From Sabellastarte sp. h YS-2021 (Eukaryota > Annelida > Polychaeta > Sabellida > Sabellidae), in NCBI GenBank assembly GCA_964017235.1, contig OZ024935.1:87511052-87575051 (forward strand): 64,000 bases of DNA, given 5' to 3'. How positions within the stretch are numbered: the stretch's first letter is position 1; each line of letters opens with the position of its first letter. A program made the translations under genes and the position numbers. Positions 12,043-22,764 of the stretch are shown one piece after another. The notes below the pieces were generated by a model. The model was not told where the DNA came from. It searched no databases and was given only the letters and a program-made list of their open reading frames with translations.

Positions 12043-13273
12043 AAATTTTGGTTTGGTTTTGTCAAGCAGTTGCTTCACATATTCACTAAACTAAAATCAG
12101 TGAATATGTGTAATGGGTCACCTTTAAAATACTACACTATAAATAAACTAGAAACTTCATGTATAAATTTAACCATTTAATGTCTCACTTCTCATTATAC
12201 ATTACTTTTTGTAAGTTTACTACAAAGCATACTGATAGTCACTGTAAAGTATACTAGAAGAATGAGCTACAATTGCAAAGTATGAATAAGTTAAGGAGGG
12301 AAAAGGTGCATTCTATGGTAAAATACTAAAAATACAACAACATAATGATCAATAAGTGACGTACATGAATACTGTTTAATAAGTAAAATGTATAATATTG
12401 TGACAAGTCAGTTTCTCATATTTTGGGAGATAAAATATATATTTAACTTTTAAGTTAGTTTAGTTGTTTACTTTAGCAGTGTACTTGACCATTTAAAATG
12501 GATAGGTTTTTTCACAAATTATAGAATTTTTACTTATTCATGCTTGACCAGTATTTTTGACAGGAGACATTTTAGTTGCAAACTGAATGGCTTCCTTTAT
12601 AACAGCTTAATAATAGCTACTGAAATATTTCTTTAATCTTAGTAACCTGTCTTGATCACTGGTGCATGGATGGCTTCTTTCTGATTGAAAGGATTAAAGA
12701 TCAAAGAGCTAAGTAAAGACAAATCACAAGACTGGGACACCAATTGGATTAACCGAGAATGTACAATTAATAAAAAAAGCCTTGAGAAAAAATTACTATT
12801 GACAGGCTGATATATAATAAATTAGTTTAGTTGTTTATTTTTACTCTATATTTGTTTAATACATGTATATGCTTTTAAATTAAAACTAAAATATTGGGGT
12901 GTTTCAACTTAATACAGTTTTTACTTAGAGGAGTGTAGTGTAGTGGAGACTCAATCTGAAGACAGTTTTAAAGGAAAACTATTTTATAAATTTAAAAAAA
13001 ACAAAAAAAACTAAAAACAATTTTATTCTAAAGGATAAGTATATATTATGAAATTAGTTCAAATATCTAACAAACTTGTAACAAGGCATGAATACTACCT
13101 TTTGGCAAATATTTTTTATTTTTATGTTTTCAATTATGTTACAGTGAAAGTATCTAATCATGTAAGATGTTACACCCAGTTACAGAGGTTATATGATACT
13201 TATATTACCTAAACAGTAAACAAGGTAAAGTTTTTTATAAAAATACAAGGTTGCTTTCTCAGTGTTTTCTAGT

Positions 13274-13415
13274 TAGGGAATACGTGTATTCCCTGGTCAT
13301 CAAAAGCAGGAAATACGCGTATTCCCTGGAAATTTTAGGGAATACACGTATTCCCTGACTGCTTTAGAGAATACGTGTATTCCCTGAAATTTTCAGGGAA
13401 TACCTGTATTCCCTG
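13274..13415. repeat. Right array of 22-bp palindromes (5 copies)
   Basis: Copies at 13274-13295, 13307-13328, 13336-13357, 13365-13386 and 13394-13415, with start-to-start spacing of 33 then 29 bp. The variable centre is ACGCGT, ACGTGT, ACACGT or ACCTGT, while the GGGAAT/ATTCCC arms are nearly constant. Confidence 0.9.
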
Positions 13416-13442
13416 ATTACACATATTCACTGTAACATATAC

Positions 13443-13470
13443 ACACATATATATATATATATATATATAG
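13443..13470. repeat. (AT)n microsatellite
   Basis: An uninterrupted run of alternating TA beside the right end of the foldback element. Confidence 0.9.
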
Positions 13471-15539
13471 TTAGTTTATTGTAGTGACATGTATCTTTAC
13501 AAATAAATGATACAATTCAATAAATACCAAAGTACAATAAATACGCAGCCCTACATGGGCTTATATGTCACTTTAAATATATAATAATAATAAACAGAGT
13601 GGGACATAGAAAAATATATAAAACTACATGTAGATATGAGCACAGTTTGTTTCTGTTTTACATTACTGAAATGTCTGGATGCATGATGAATGTGTTACGT
13701 ATACAGTTTGTGTCTCCTCTCTTGCCATAAATCAAATACAAAACTTACAAACCAATTCAAGTTATCATTGGACATTATTTCGATAAATTTGTGAATAAGA
13801 GATGGCAATTCTAACCTGTTTAGTACATTTGAATATTTAAGTCTAATTCAGGACAAACATAAACAAAATGAATTTGATCATGAGTACTAAAACGAAGCTT
13901 TGTCAGTTGTAATATTCTGTAAACATGATTTTACGACATAATCTCGAAAACAAATTTTAAAAGAAATCGTAAGCAAAGAAATATTAAATAAAATTGTAGT
14001 CAACACTGCTAAACATGAATCAATTTAACTGAGTTAAAAACTTGGAAAATCTGATGAATTACTAATACGAAAACTGGGGTACCAAAACAATGCTACCCCC
14101 ACCATAAAAAAATGGGGAGAGGAACTCTCTCCTATTTTACAATGCAATTATTTACACCACTGACAAGAGAGTTTGCAGGCTTTTGAATCAATATATTTTA
14201 ATTACGAAATTAATCATACATGTAAGATAAACAACCGTCTTAAGACTTTAAAAATTCTTGTGACTATAGAATTTAAGAAATTATATTAAAAAAACACTAT
14301 TTAGCATAAAAGAACATTTGCATAAAATTGAAGATTGTGACACAGTAAAAATGTTATGTGAGGAGACATATATCTTGGGTAGAGATAATATTCAAGTAAA
14401 TTTTTGCCCAAGGAAAGATCAGGGGTGGGGAGGTGTTCAGCGGGGAGAGCAGATTTACTATCATACCAGCAATGTGTGACTCCTACATTATAAATGAAAA
14501 ACTGACACCTTTTATCGCCCACCCATTATTTTACCGGAACCATCGCCATTTAATGGGCCATACATTAGAAGCTCTAACTGTTTACTGCTACATTTTACCA
14601 AATGACTCCGACATTCTCTTGGCACTGTTAACTGGACCATGGAGGGTTGTTATAAATCCTAAATGTCAGCAACTTTGCATGTCAACACCATCTCGTTTTG
14701 TGGTGGTGGATTGTGTCTTATGACCATTTGTCCAGCTTTCTAAAAATTCACGAAGTTTATTCCATTATTGTTTTTATATTCATTTAAAGTTGTCCATTCT
14801 TTCATACCTTTCTTCTTTATTTTATTTATTTCTTGGTTTCAATTATTAATTTATAGCTTAGTTGCACAGAAGAAAGATAAAAATACAAGCATAGCCTTTT
14901 CTAAAACTGGGTTTTGAAAAGTCTTTAAAACAAGGAGATTTGTATGAAATCCAAATTCATCACATATTTGCTAGAATTTTAATATGGAAATATAATGGAG
15001 GACACTCCCTATGTAAATGTTTGACAAACTTAAGTGAAATTTAAACACAAAATTCACACATGTGTTAGTTATATATGTAAATTAAGTGTGGGTTTCCTGT
15101 TATAAAGTCTCTGTTTGAATGAATGTTGACACATTTGACACACAAGGAATAGAAGTGGAATGCCTTGGACTGATGGCAAGAAACAAAAGCAATTGTGTTG
15201 TGCCAAATGCCTCACATAACGTTGAGGTGATCTTGGAACTCCAACCATGTAGCCATAGCAGTTTGTGAGCAAGTTTTTCTGCTATTAGCAATAACTTGTG
15301 TTCTTTATTTACATAATATGATGTTTCATAATGAAATATTAAAAACTGATATCACACTGAATTTCTTTATACGTTATATATATCTTCTACTTATTAGTAA
15401 ATATTTACCAAGGAGGAACAACAAGGTGCCATATTTTAGCAGATACCTCAAATTAGGGCCACACTGGAACTCAGAATAGCCAGACAATCAGTTGCACTTG
15501 TGAACATTTATCCATTTAGCATTCAAATCCTGAGTTTTT
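13471..15539. other. Non-coding stretch
   Basis: A 96-codon frame at 14433-14723 and overlapping short frames near 15100-15290 lack recognisable domains. No repeat was identified. Confidence 0.5.
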
Positions 15540-15640
15540 ATTTTTGCAAAGTTGGGGTACCAGTTTACAGTAGAAATCATATTATCGCACCTTAAAAAGT
15601 ACTATAAACCGTTCAAATGTTTTGCTTGCGTGAATGTAAA
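15540..15640 (+). repeat. Dispersed repeat F, copy 1
   Basis: Shares ATTATCGCACCTTAAAAAG and the following ACTATAAACCGTTC pattern with 54040-54115. It lies 150 bp left of the Ngaro element. Confidence 0.4.
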
Positions 15641-15785
15641 TTTGATCAATAAATGAACTGCAAGCTTTACACGTACTTTAGAGAAGACAAAATACCCAAT
15701 CCCTGTCTTACAGACTCAGACTGTGCATACATTTGTCATTTTTCATGATAATATTCAAAAGTATGTGTTGCCTCAATGAATTTTT

Positions 15786-15987
15786 TACGGGATGACACCT
15801 TGGTGTCAGGTAGATCATTCCTGAGAGGGTACCTTAAACTGTCATTTAGTATGCATGACCATGCTGGTTGTAAACTGGCTTCTGATTGGCTCCCCATGCC
15901 TTCTTTAGCCCAAAAATTTGAACCCTTCTTCCATTTACAGCTCACACTTGGAAGGGGTAACACCTCAAGGACATTTTAATTTATTTT
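15786..15987 (+). repeat. Ngaro split repeat A1 (left end)
   Basis: 202 bp matching 21420-21621 at a constant offset of 5634, with no differences seen by eye. Similarity stops abruptly on both sides, which fixes the left boundary of the element at about 15786. It contains the 5' leader before the gag-like ORF. Confidence 0.9.
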
Positions 15988-16064
15988 TTGTTTTTCTTCT
16001 TCCTGTACTATTGGTTGTTGTTTTTAGTATATTTTACATATCTTAGTCTTTCAACCTGTAGTAT

Positions 16065-17276
16065 ATGGAGAAGAAAAAATATAATTTGCGTTCGCAAAAG
16101 TCTGATACATCTCAGGTACAGTTTGGTTTGCATTTGTCGGATGATAACGAATTTGTAACGAACTTGTTGGGACAAAATCACAATATGTCTCACCAAGATT
16201 CAGATTCCTCAGCATCAGACAGTGAATTAGACTGTGGGCAAATTATGCATGATTCTGACAGTGACGGTGCGGGCCCAAGTGGGCGGTCGTTTAACCGGTT
16301 ACATGCTGAAAAATCGGACAAGGCTGCCCATGACTCTGACTTTCAACAGACACAAACGTTGGTTAACCAACAAATTTTGTCACAACTTACTGTCATTAAT
16401 GATAGGCTTTCTAAATTGGAGGACAAACCTGTCAAGAAAACAGCTGATAAATCTAAAGTCAAGGGCAGCCGAGTACCAAAAACCCATAAAAGTACTAGTA
16501 CCAACAAAACAAACAGTACTCAAGCGGAAAAAAGTACTCCCACTGTCAACACTGAATTGTTTTCCCAGTGTGATACTGCACAGATTCCTTCGTTAGAATA
16601 TATCAGAGCTAACAACCAAATACAGCGTAGTGTGGAAGATAGAATTAAAGAATTGCAACAATTAGCAAAGTCAGGTATGTCAGAAAGTAAACTTAAATCC
16701 CAAAGGGGTGGGGCGGTTGATGTTTTTGTAAAACATAGAGTCAAATGGCCCCATGAACATGTGTTGGCTGGTTCCCAGAAAGAAAGAGTTTCATATGACC
16801 AACTAACTATGGGTCAATGGATGGCAGGGTTTTGCAGAACAATGCGGGATGAAAATTGTATTCAAAACAAAGATGCTATGTTAGATTATCTCATTTCGTT
16901 ACTGGATGATTCTAACGATTTTTCTTGGAGTTCTGCAAAAGCCTGCCATGCAGTGCTACTTTGTCGTATGGAACAAGGGGAGATCAAAGATTACACTCAG
17001 ACTGATCTCATTGATCGTGTTAGGCGAGCTCATGCCCAACGTCACACCCCCTCCACTCAAAATTTTGTAAAAAATGCTACAAAACGTGACAAAAATGCTA
17101 GGACAATGATTTGTCAATTTTTCAACCAAGGTTCATGTATGCATCGAGCCACCCATGAAACTAAAGGTGTTATTTACAAACATGTATGCAACCATTGCTT
17201 TACCAAAAATGGCAAATCTTTTCCACATTCTGAAACAGAATGTAAGAACAAATCAAAAAATACAAAAAACGAATAA
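16065..17276 (+). CDS. Gag-like ORF1 of the Ngaro element
   Basis: A 403-residue frame begins 77 bp after A1. The N-terminal part is hydrophilic and rich in Ser/Asp, followed by a Lys/Ser/Thr-rich stretch. A central block (VKWPHEH near residue 227) is conserved in the broken relative at 41 kb. The C-terminal part carries a Cys/His-rich, probably nucleic-acid-binding, segment: CQFFNQGSC followed by CNHC and a terminal His...Cys pair. By position and composition it is the structural protein expected to package element RNA. The second frame starts two bases after its stop. Confidence 0.75.
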   Translation: MEKKKYNLRSQKSDTSQVQFGLHLSDDNEFVTNLLGQNHNMSHQDSDSSASDSELDCGQIMHDSDSDGAGPSGRSFNRLHAEKSDKAAHDSDFQQTQTLVNQQILSQLTVINDRLSKLEDKPVKKTADKSKVKGSRVPKTHKSTSTNKTNSTQAEKSTPTVNTELFSQCDTAQIPSLEYIRANNQIQRSVEDRIKELQQLAKSGMSESKLKSQRGGAVDVFVKHRVKWPHEHVLAGSQKERVSYDQLTMGQWMAGFCRTMRDENCIQNKDAMLDYLISLLDDSNDFSWSSAKACHAVLLCRMEQGEIKDYTQTDLIDRVRRAHAQRHTPSTQNFVKNATKRDKNARTMICQFFNQGSCMHRATHETKGVIYKHVCNHCFTKNGKSFPHSETECKNKSKNTKNE

Positions 17277-17278
17277 GC

Positions 17279-19867
17279 TTGGGCGTGGGTCCTCGTACCT
17301 TGTGTTATTTCAAAACTAGAATGGTTTGGAACACAAAAAATGTTAAAAATCTTATTTCATCTGAATTGTATGCACACAAACAAACAGCTTTTCAGTGGTT
17401 TCATTCTTCCAAAGCTTTTAACAACACAAGGGATCACAGGACATACGCCCAAGTTGCAAAAAATTCAAACTGCAATTCCAAACCAAATATGGTCCATAAC
17501 CATGTTGATTCAAATCCCCGCATCGTCACTGTCAGTAACGACAAGGTCAAACCTAAAATCGTTACCCCTTCCAAGGTGAGTGTGAATGCAAAAGGCTGCA
17601 CTTCCCCTAACAGACCCTCATATGCCAAGACAAGGGTTCAAACCATTGAAGTCGGTTCACATGCTCATCCACAGGGGTTTCTTACCAATAGGTTTCAGAT
17701 TTTAACTGATCTTGATGATTCGTTATCGAATCCTTATAATGATACTGAGGATTCTGAAGGGGAATTGCAGCCTTTTAATTATAAAACAACTGAAGCACAC
17801 CATGCAGGGGTGCAAGCTTTCTCTGAGAAAGCATCTGATAAACCGATGAATGGCAAATCAAGTCGCGTCCATGTTGCTGGTCAAAATATCAACTTTAGTA
17901 CTTCACCTTGTCATGCTAACGAAAGTACTGATACATTTAACGAGAGTACTAATATCTCAGATATATCCAGGGTCATTCAGGAGCCAAGTACTAATCAAAA
18001 TCATACTTTGGCTACAAATTCTCTTCAAAAAACACAGAAACATGTAGCCAAACATATAGATTGCCACTCTGAGAAAACATTACAACAAATTCCTTTATAT
18101 GTGTGGCAAAATAAATATCTAAGTAGAGATCATATGGCCTGTCTAGCACAAAATGGAGGCGACTTTGGATATATTCCACTAAATGACTTGAAAACATATG
18201 AAGGTCCAGACATTGTCTGGGAAAAAGTACCTGATATCATAGAGGCTCATAAAATAATACGTAATAGTGGAGTCCCAAATTTTTTAAAATCCAGAATACC
18301 AGTACCAACTCAACTCAATCCCCAAAGATGGTATTTCCATCTTCAAGATTACTGGGACAAACAACTCCCAGATCTTATTAATTATGGGTTCCCTCTAGAC
18401 TTTGATAGGAATTCCATACTTCAACCAACATACCAAAATCATACTTCGGCCATACAGCATAAGGATCAGATTGAAAAGTATATAATTGAAGAATTGAATT
18501 ATGGAGCAATATATGGCCCTTTTCAACAACTGCCATTCCCTGTTCACATTTCTCCATTGATGACTCGCCCAAAGCAAAATATTGATAAAAGACGTACAAT
18601 AATGGACCTCAGTTGGCCAAAAGGGGCTTCTATTAATAGTTCAATTCATAAATTCAGATATTTGGATACGTATTTCTCATTGTCTTATCCATCTATTGAT
18701 CACATTGTTCGAGAAGTTAAAAATTTGGGTCCAGGTTCATTGTTGTACAAAGTAGATATCAGCAGGGCCTTTCGCCACTTGCGTATAGATCCGGGCAACA
18801 TTGATCTGCTAGGAATACTTCATAAAGATCTATTCCTGGACGGATCTCTGCCGTTCGGATTTCGGCTCGGATCCGGATTTTTTGAGAGGTGCTCGGACGC
18901 AATCCGGTTCATTATGAAAAAACATAATCATAATGCACTCTTAAATTACATTGATGACCTCATATATATTAGATTACCGTCAAAAATTCATCAATCTTAT
19001 CAATTTTTATTGTCCTTGCTTAAGGACCTAGGACTAGAGGTGAGTGATTCAAAATTGGTTCCTCCCTCTACATGTGTCACATGTTTAGGCATACAAGTTG
19101 ATACAGTGAATAAAACACTATCTATTCCTGAAGAAAAGCTTCAGGAAATCAAATCTTTATGCCAAGAATGGACACATAAAAGAGTAGTTACTAAACAACA
19201 ATATCAGTCCCTATTGGGGTCATTGTTGTATATCTCTAAATGTATAAAACCGGCTCGAATCTTCTTGAATCGTATGCTTCAGGTTTTGAGGTCACATCAT
19301 AATTCCACCAGATTCAAGTTAACACCTGAATTCTTCCAAGATTTATGTTGGTTCAATACCTTTTTGCACCAATATAATGGTGTTACCTACTTCGATAATA
19401 GGATATCTAGTCATGTAGTTCATTTAGATGCTTCCCTAACGGGTATGGGAGCTACTTTTGCAAATATGGTATATGCATTGCCCATCCCTTCTCAGTTTCA
19501 TCACCTACATATAACACAACTTGAAATGTTAAATGTAATTGTTGCACTGAAGGTTTGGGCTTCTGCATGGTCTGATAGAACTATCGATATAAAATGTGAT
19601 AATTTGGCAGTAGTTGAAGTACTTACCTCTGGCAAAACTAAAGATACTTTCTTAGCTACTTGCGCCAGAAATATCTGGTTGCTTTGTGCAATATTTAACA
19701 TAAATATTCGTGTTCATCATATCCCTGGCAAATCAAATAATATTGCTGATTTACTTTCTAGATGGAATGTTACAAAAGATCCATTAATTAAACTCTATCA
19801 GCTTTTACCACAATTTATATGGATTAACACACATGTTGATCTCATGAAACTTAACCATGACATATAA
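17279..19867 (+). CDS. Reverse transcriptase / RNase H ORF2 of the Ngaro element
   Basis: An 862-residue frame. The first 250-300 residues are low-complexity and not recognised. The reverse transcriptase follows, with LYKVDISRAFRHL near residue 490 and the active-site box NYIDDLIYI near 556. An RNase H domain lies towards the C-terminus: HLDASLTGMGATF near 716, KCDNLAVVEVL near 772 and HHIPGKSNNIADLLSRW near 812. These are the usual DIRS-order motifs. The enzyme would copy element RNA into DNA for circular intermediates. The assigned start is the first ATG and its true initiation mode is unknown. No methyltransferase domain is recognised. Confidence 0.88.
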   Translation: MGVGPRTLCYFKTRMVWNTKNVKNLISSELYAHKQTAFQWFHSSKAFNNTRDHRTYAQVAKNSNCNSKPNMVHNHVDSNPRIVTVSNDKVKPKIVTPSKVSVNAKGCTSPNRPSYAKTRVQTIEVGSHAHPQGFLTNRFQILTDLDDSLSNPYNDTEDSEGELQPFNYKTTEAHHAGVQAFSEKASDKPMNGKSSRVHVAGQNINFSTSPCHANESTDTFNESTNISDISRVIQEPSTNQNHTLATNSLQKTQKHVAKHIDCHSEKTLQQIPLYVWQNKYLSRDHMACLAQNGGDFGYIPLNDLKTYEGPDIVWEKVPDIIEAHKIIRNSGVPNFLKSRIPVPTQLNPQRWYFHLQDYWDKQLPDLINYGFPLDFDRNSILQPTYQNHTSAIQHKDQIEKYIIEELNYGAIYGPFQQLPFPVHISPLMTRPKQNIDKRRTIMDLSWPKGASINSSIHKFRYLDTYFSLSYPSIDHIVREVKNLGPGSLLYKVDISRAFRHLRIDPGNIDLLGILHKDLFLDGSLPFGFRLGSGFFERCSDAIRFIMKKHNHNALLNYIDDLIYIRLPSKIHQSYQFLLSLLKDLGLEVSDSKLVPPSTCVTCLGIQVDTVNKTLSIPEEKLQEIKSLCQEWTHKRVVTKQQYQSLLGSLLYISKCIKPARIFLNRMLQVLRSHHNSTRFKLTPEFFQDLCWFNTFLHQYNGVTYFDNRISSHVVHLDASLTGMGATFANMVYALPIPSQFHHLHITQLEMLNVIVALKVWASAWSDRTIDIKCDNLAVVEVLTSGKTKDTFLATCARNIWLLCAIFNINIRVHHIPGKSNNIADLLSRWNVTKDPLIKLYQLLPQFIWINTHVDLMKLNHDI

Positions 19868-19935
19868 CTTTTTATTTTACAGATGGTGACAAACTCACAG
19901 CCCAGCTTGCCACCAGGGCCAGGCAGAGGTTACAG

Positions 19936-20859
19936 ATGGCTTTTCAACCAGCCACAGCCAGGACATATCATAGAATGTTCTCTGACTTCCTGGGCTTCCT
20001 GGTGGCAACTGGACTGTGCCACCATCAGGTAAACCATTCACTCTTGTTAATGTTCATGCAGTTCTTGTCTGAGAACGGCCTCACAGCAGCTAACATAGCC
20101 AATTATATGGCTGGTATTAGAGCACAGTTAATAATTTACAACCTTGATACAAACCCCTTTAGACATGAACAAATTCAGTTGTTTTCTAAAGCATTGAAGC
20201 TAGATCGACCTCTACAACCAAAATCCACAAACATTATATCCACTGATTTGCTCCAACAAATTCTCATGACCACGCAAGCATTCCAATTTCCCATACAATT
20301 TACTGCATTATATTCCTTAGCATTCTTTTCCTTCCTCAGGATTTCCAATATTCTTCCACATTCCATCAAGGCCTTTGACGCCACTAGGCAGTTAGCCCGT
20401 GGGGATATTATACTTACAGATCAGGGAGCAAATGTCATAGTAAAATGGTCAAAAACAATCCAGAATAGAACTGACATACATACTATTCCAATTCCAATAT
20501 TAGGTGACTCCATACTTTGCCCATATAAAGCTGTCAAGTCATTGTTAGATCACACCCCTGGTTCTTCAAACCAACCACTATTTCTAATTCCCAGGTCCCA
20601 TGGTTCAGTTCCTTTAACTGATTCAGTGGCCAGACGACATCTGCATTCTATTTCTACAGCATTGAATATTTCCCCACCCTTGAAATTTCATGACTTTAGG
20701 CGTTCTGGTGCCACTTGGGCCTTTCATAATGGCGTTCCTCTACAGGACATTATGTTCCATGGGACCTGGAAATCGGATTCTGTATGGAAATACATCAAAT
20801 CCACACCCCAACTCTCTTCACCTGTATCCTCTACCTTCCAGCGTTTTTTACATCCCTAA
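19936..20859 (+). CDS. Tyrosine recombinase ORF3 of the Ngaro element
   Basis: A 307-residue frame with the phage-integrase fold signature: an Arg in FLRISN (about 134), HDFRRSGA (about 252-259) giving the His-x-x-Arg pair, HGTW (about 275) and the candidate nucleophile Tyr in VWKYIKS (about 284). The N-terminal half resembles the core-binding, SAM-like domain of such recombinases. In this order of elements the enzyme inserts a circular DNA copy without target-site duplication. A pyrimidine-rich stretch and AG near 19870-19882 precede this ORF; splicing is known in some DIRS-order elements. Similar residues occur in the broken copy at 36.8-37.0 kb. Confidence 0.88.
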   Translation: MAFQPATARTYHRMFSDFLGFLVATGLCHHQVNHSLLLMFMQFLSENGLTAANIANYMAGIRAQLIIYNLDTNPFRHEQIQLFSKALKLDRPLQPKSTNIISTDLLQQILMTTQAFQFPIQFTALYSLAFFSFLRISNILPHSIKAFDATRQLARGDIILTDQGANVIVKWSKTIQNRTDIHTIPIPILGDSILCPYKAVKSLLDHTPGSSNQPLFLIPRSHGSVPLTDSVARRHLHSISTALNISPPLKFHDFRRSGATWAFHNGVPLQDIMFHGTWKSDSVWKYIKSTPQLSSPVSSTFQRFLHP

Positions 20860-20872
20860 TGTTTCTTGGCTG

Positions 20873-21419
20873 TTTGGGTGCCTCTGTGCATCTTCAATCA
20901 CAGATTTTCTCTTTCTCAGTCAATCATTGTATGAAAAATTCATTTATAACCACAGTTTATAGGTTAAACCTTTTTCCCTTTTCTGACAAAGTTGTCATAG
21001 TCCCACCAGGTCCTAGTAATATGTCACCTTTGGCATGACATATGACCTTGAGAAATTCAATCACCCAATTTCTCAAGTTGCAATTATCAGGGTGTCCCAA
21101 ACCCTGTTTACTTGGGCTATCTGTAATGTAAAAATATCATGAATAAAGTAATGATATAACATGCTAAACAGTACTTTTAACTGTCAGGGTTTCCTAAACC
21201 CTGTTTACTTGAGTTATTTGTAATATTAATATATCATGAGCAAAGTAATGTTATAACATGCTAAACAGTAATGGTAACTCGTACATAGATGTTATTAACA
21301 TGTTTTGTAAAGATTATTATGTATCATTATGTGTTATATGATTGATAATCAAAGAATAATAGAATAAATATTTATATAAACTCCAATTATTGGATTTATT
21401 TGGTTCCCTCTGGGGAATG
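20873..21419 (+). repeat. Ngaro split repeat B1, with an internal tandem duplication
   Basis: 547 bp matching 22765-23311 at a constant offset of 1892, with no differences seen by eye. It begins just after the recombinase ORF and ends exactly where A2 begins. It contains two imperfect copies of a unit of about 97 bp, each starting with a CAGGGT... CCTGTTTACTTG stretch and sharing ATAACATGCTAAACAGTA, at about 21088 and 21185. Confidence 0.9.
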
Positions 21420-21621
21420 TACGGGATGACACCTTGGTGTCAGGTAGATCATTCCTGAGAGGGTACCTTAAACTGTCATTTAGTATGCATGACCATGCTG
21501 GTTGTAAACTGGCTTCTGATTGGCTCCCCATGCCTTCTTTAGCCCAAAAATTTGAACCCTTCTTCCATTTACAGCTCACACTTGGAAGGGGTAACACCTC
21601 AAGGACATTTTAATTTATTTT
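21420..21621 (+). repeat. Ngaro split repeat A2
   Basis: Second copy of the 202-bp left-end repeat, placed head-to-tail directly after B1. The B1/A2 junction joins the two outer end sequences of the element, as in other Ngaro/PAT elements. Confidence 0.9.
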
Positions 21622-22764
21622 CCCACCCTCCCACCCTGGTCATACTTCTGTGGGATGTGTTCTTACATATTTTCTCAGTTTCAGTTGCAGTTGATGGTAC
21701 CTTCATCTTTGCATTGTCTGCGCCACAGGGACAGCGATTGGGCAGTGGCTACTTCTCCTGTTTAGGAACTTTAGACCATGGACACAATAGTCTACTTTCA
21801 TTACTTCCATGCTCCTTGTGTTATTTGCCTCTATGATATTAAACAATTGCCTCATTTCAGGAGTGTGCTGTAAATAGTGTAACAAGTAATTTTATATTAT
21901 GATCATCTTGAATGTAACTTACTATTTAGTGATATTACAGTTCACTTTATTTACCTGATCATATTATTATTTTATTACTGCAGTATTGCGCATAAAGCGC
22001 CATGTTGTTGTTTTTATTAAATGTCTTACACATAATGGTATGGACCTATATCTTATTGTGGCTTCTAGGTTATATCTGGTAGTTTACCTATATACATGAC
22101 ATGTTAACCTATAGGTAGAACTGATAGGCGTTTTGTACCTCTTTATGCTACTTTGAATGCTCCCTCTCTAATTTTGACTAAGAGCATCATCTTTATGGCG
22201 TTTTGCTGCCGCCTTCTATTTCGCGGCTATACTGGAGACGGTGCATTGTATGTACCTGGTCCACACTGTTAACCTTTGTAGCCGCATCAGCTTATTGCGA
22301 GCTCTGTTATGGCCAGTTCCCTATTGCAGGTTTCTGTGGGGAACCTGCATTAGGGTTCTCTGCTATCCGTCCATTTTAACTTTTATCTATCTGGCCACAG
22401 CATAATGTTTCCAGTCTCTGTGGCCGGGGCCGTCGCCGGTCGGCTGACCTATTCTTACTATTTTAGTTATTCCTGTTCTTCTGATTTTACTGACCTTTTA
22501 CAGCTTTTGGGACACCTTCATTGCACACTTTAAACATCATTTTTCACCTATTCACTTAAAATAATTCTCCTTTTTTGGCTTTAAACTTATTTTGAAATAT
22601 CCCGAATTACATCATATTTCCTACTTGCTGATTTTACGTAAATACTCCCATACTTTCACTGTGGGTCCTTTCTTTCAAATATCCATTCACACTTGCAACT
22701 TTAAAAATTTTCCCTTCACAAAGTTATCTTCTACTTTTTATCTCAAATTCAAAATTCCTTCAAA
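21622..22764 (+). other. Spacer between A2 and B2 of the Ngaro element
   Basis: 1143 bp of pyrimidine-rich sequence with no long reading frame. It is bounded by the repeats and so belongs to the element. A more GC-rich patch with GCCGCC and TTTCGCGG words lies near 22190-22440. I recognise no protein domain; it may be untranslated 3' sequence. Confidence 0.6.

Larger units (their letters stand above)
11941..13437. mobile_element. Foldback-type DNA transposon (non-autonomous) with palindrome arrays
   Basis: The two ends are inverted copies starting TGTTACAGTGAATATGTGTA, followed by AATCAGGGAATAC. A TA dinucleotide flanks each end (11939-11940 and 13438-13439), a possible TA target duplication. 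Just inside the ends lie arrays of a 22-bp near-palindrome built on GGGAATACGCGTATTCCC: three copies on the left and five on the right. A further hairpin (12076-12110) repeats the terminal word CACATATTCACT in both orientations. The middle, about 1.1 kb, is AT-rich without a coding frame. The superfamily is unknown; the TA flank would fit Tc1/mariner-like mobilisation. Confidence 0.75.

Noticed and set aside
11963-13415. CRISPR-like array of regularly spaced palindromes
   Set aside because: The units sit at the ends of one inverted-repeat element, spacers are 7-11 bp, and the context is animal DNA.
14433-14723. 96-codon plus-strand frame
   Set aside because: No recognisable motif, no splice or promoter context, and overlapping frames on the other strand.
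15736-15963. Minus-strand frame repeated almost identically at 21349-21597
   Set aside because: It is antisense to the A repeat of the Ngaro element, so the repetition reflects the repeat and not a gene pair.
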